Source: Clostridium_I sp963725425 (GTDB taxonomy: Bacteria; Bacillota; Clostridia; Clostridiales; Clostridiaceae). From it: 64,000 bases of DNA. The DNA lies in the NCBI GenBank assembly GCA_963725425.1, contig CAVRYJ010000041.1, positions 62,001 through 126,000 on the forward strand, written 5' to 3'. The translations under genes were made by a program, and so were the position numbers. Under the pieces are notes generated by a model, which worked only from the letters and a program-made list of their open reading frames with translations, was not told the DNA's origin and did no database searches. Below, one piece after another: positions 63,704 through 64,000 of this stretch (positions within the stretch are counted from its first letter, which is position 1; each line of letters begins with the position of its first letter).

Positions 63704-64000
63704 TTATTGATTATTATAAAATCAACGAGCTCCTCGGGAAATAAAGTATTGCAACTTTTTGAATACTGGCATTTGTTGAGAATTAATATCATTTCAAGAA
63801 ACTTGCTAATCATATAATCATTTAAGCCTAAACACCCTTATACTAAGAATATATGTGACTATAAGGTGTATACCAACATATCCAAAAATATTTTGTACGT
63901 AGTATCTAATTTATTAGTATAATATATTTGTATATACAGATGTAGTTTGAAAGTGTATGTGTATATAATAAATTATTAATAATTATATTAAAAGGGTGAT
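63704..64000. other. Right end of window, no gene seen
   Basis: AT-rich. A bulged hairpin formed by ACACCCTTATA near 63831 and TATAAGGTGT near 63862 is the only structure noted. Confidence 0.4.

Overview
The window is very AT-rich, uses strong GGAGG ribosome binding sites with many TTG and GTG starts, and carries families typical of clostridia (ChW-repeat surface proteins, BlaI-type repressor, SPASM peptide maturase, IS66 with TTG starts). It most likely comes from the genus Clostridium or a close relative, and from an accessory region rather than the core chromosome. Coding density is low, many genes are single-gene islands, and a large share are broken by an indel, stop codon or insertion.

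Layout. 1-1.65 kb: decayed tandem tyrosine recombinases and an IS21 IstB fragment. 1.7-3.9 kb: small unknown operon, a MerR-like mini-protein and an HNH nuclease. 3.9-5.5 kb: gene-free. 5.5-9.4 kb: CPBP protease, GIY-YIG protein, HD protein, acetyltransferase, methyltransferase and lipoprotein, several preceded by the same short motif. 9.9-12.7 kb: unknown genes around a ~430-bp array of ~30-bp repeats. 12.7-15.6 kb: two-gene DDE transposase/ATPase transposon with a small third gene. 17-18.7 kb: LRR protein and phosphoesterase. 20-22.7 kb: unknown pair, a 160-bp inverted-repeat element and decaying WG-repeat material. 22.8-24.9 kb: a RiPP-like cluster with a sigma-A promoter, two Cys-rich precursor peptides, a hairpin and a frameshifted radical SAM/SPASM maturase, cut short before the first IS66 copy. 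28-30.9 kb: resolvase and unknown operon.

32-45 kb is a healthier cell-envelope block: polysaccharide deacetylase, GT39 glycosyltransferase, YibE/F membrane protein, large Ig-repeat cysteine hydrolase, FtsW/RodA protein, BlaI-like repressor with its operator, and a G1 glutamic peptidase lipoprotein. 45-53 kb holds ChW/LRR secreted proteins, one split by a second IS66 copy with a clear target duplication, plus a propeller-like lipoprotein. 54-61 kb mixes duplicated gene tails, PAP2 phosphatase, a broken HAD phosphatase, a GH25 lysozyme with an early stop, a papain-like protease and small membrane proteins. The right end has a full tyrosine integrase, a tRNA-Thr(CGT) and the tail of a second integrase facing it, so this tRNA looks like an integration hotspot.

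The most interesting parts are the Cys-rich peptide cluster, the 30-bp repeat array, the short motif shared by neighbouring accessory genes, the dispersed non-coding repeat family, and the tRNA flanked by two sets of integrase-arm-like repeats.
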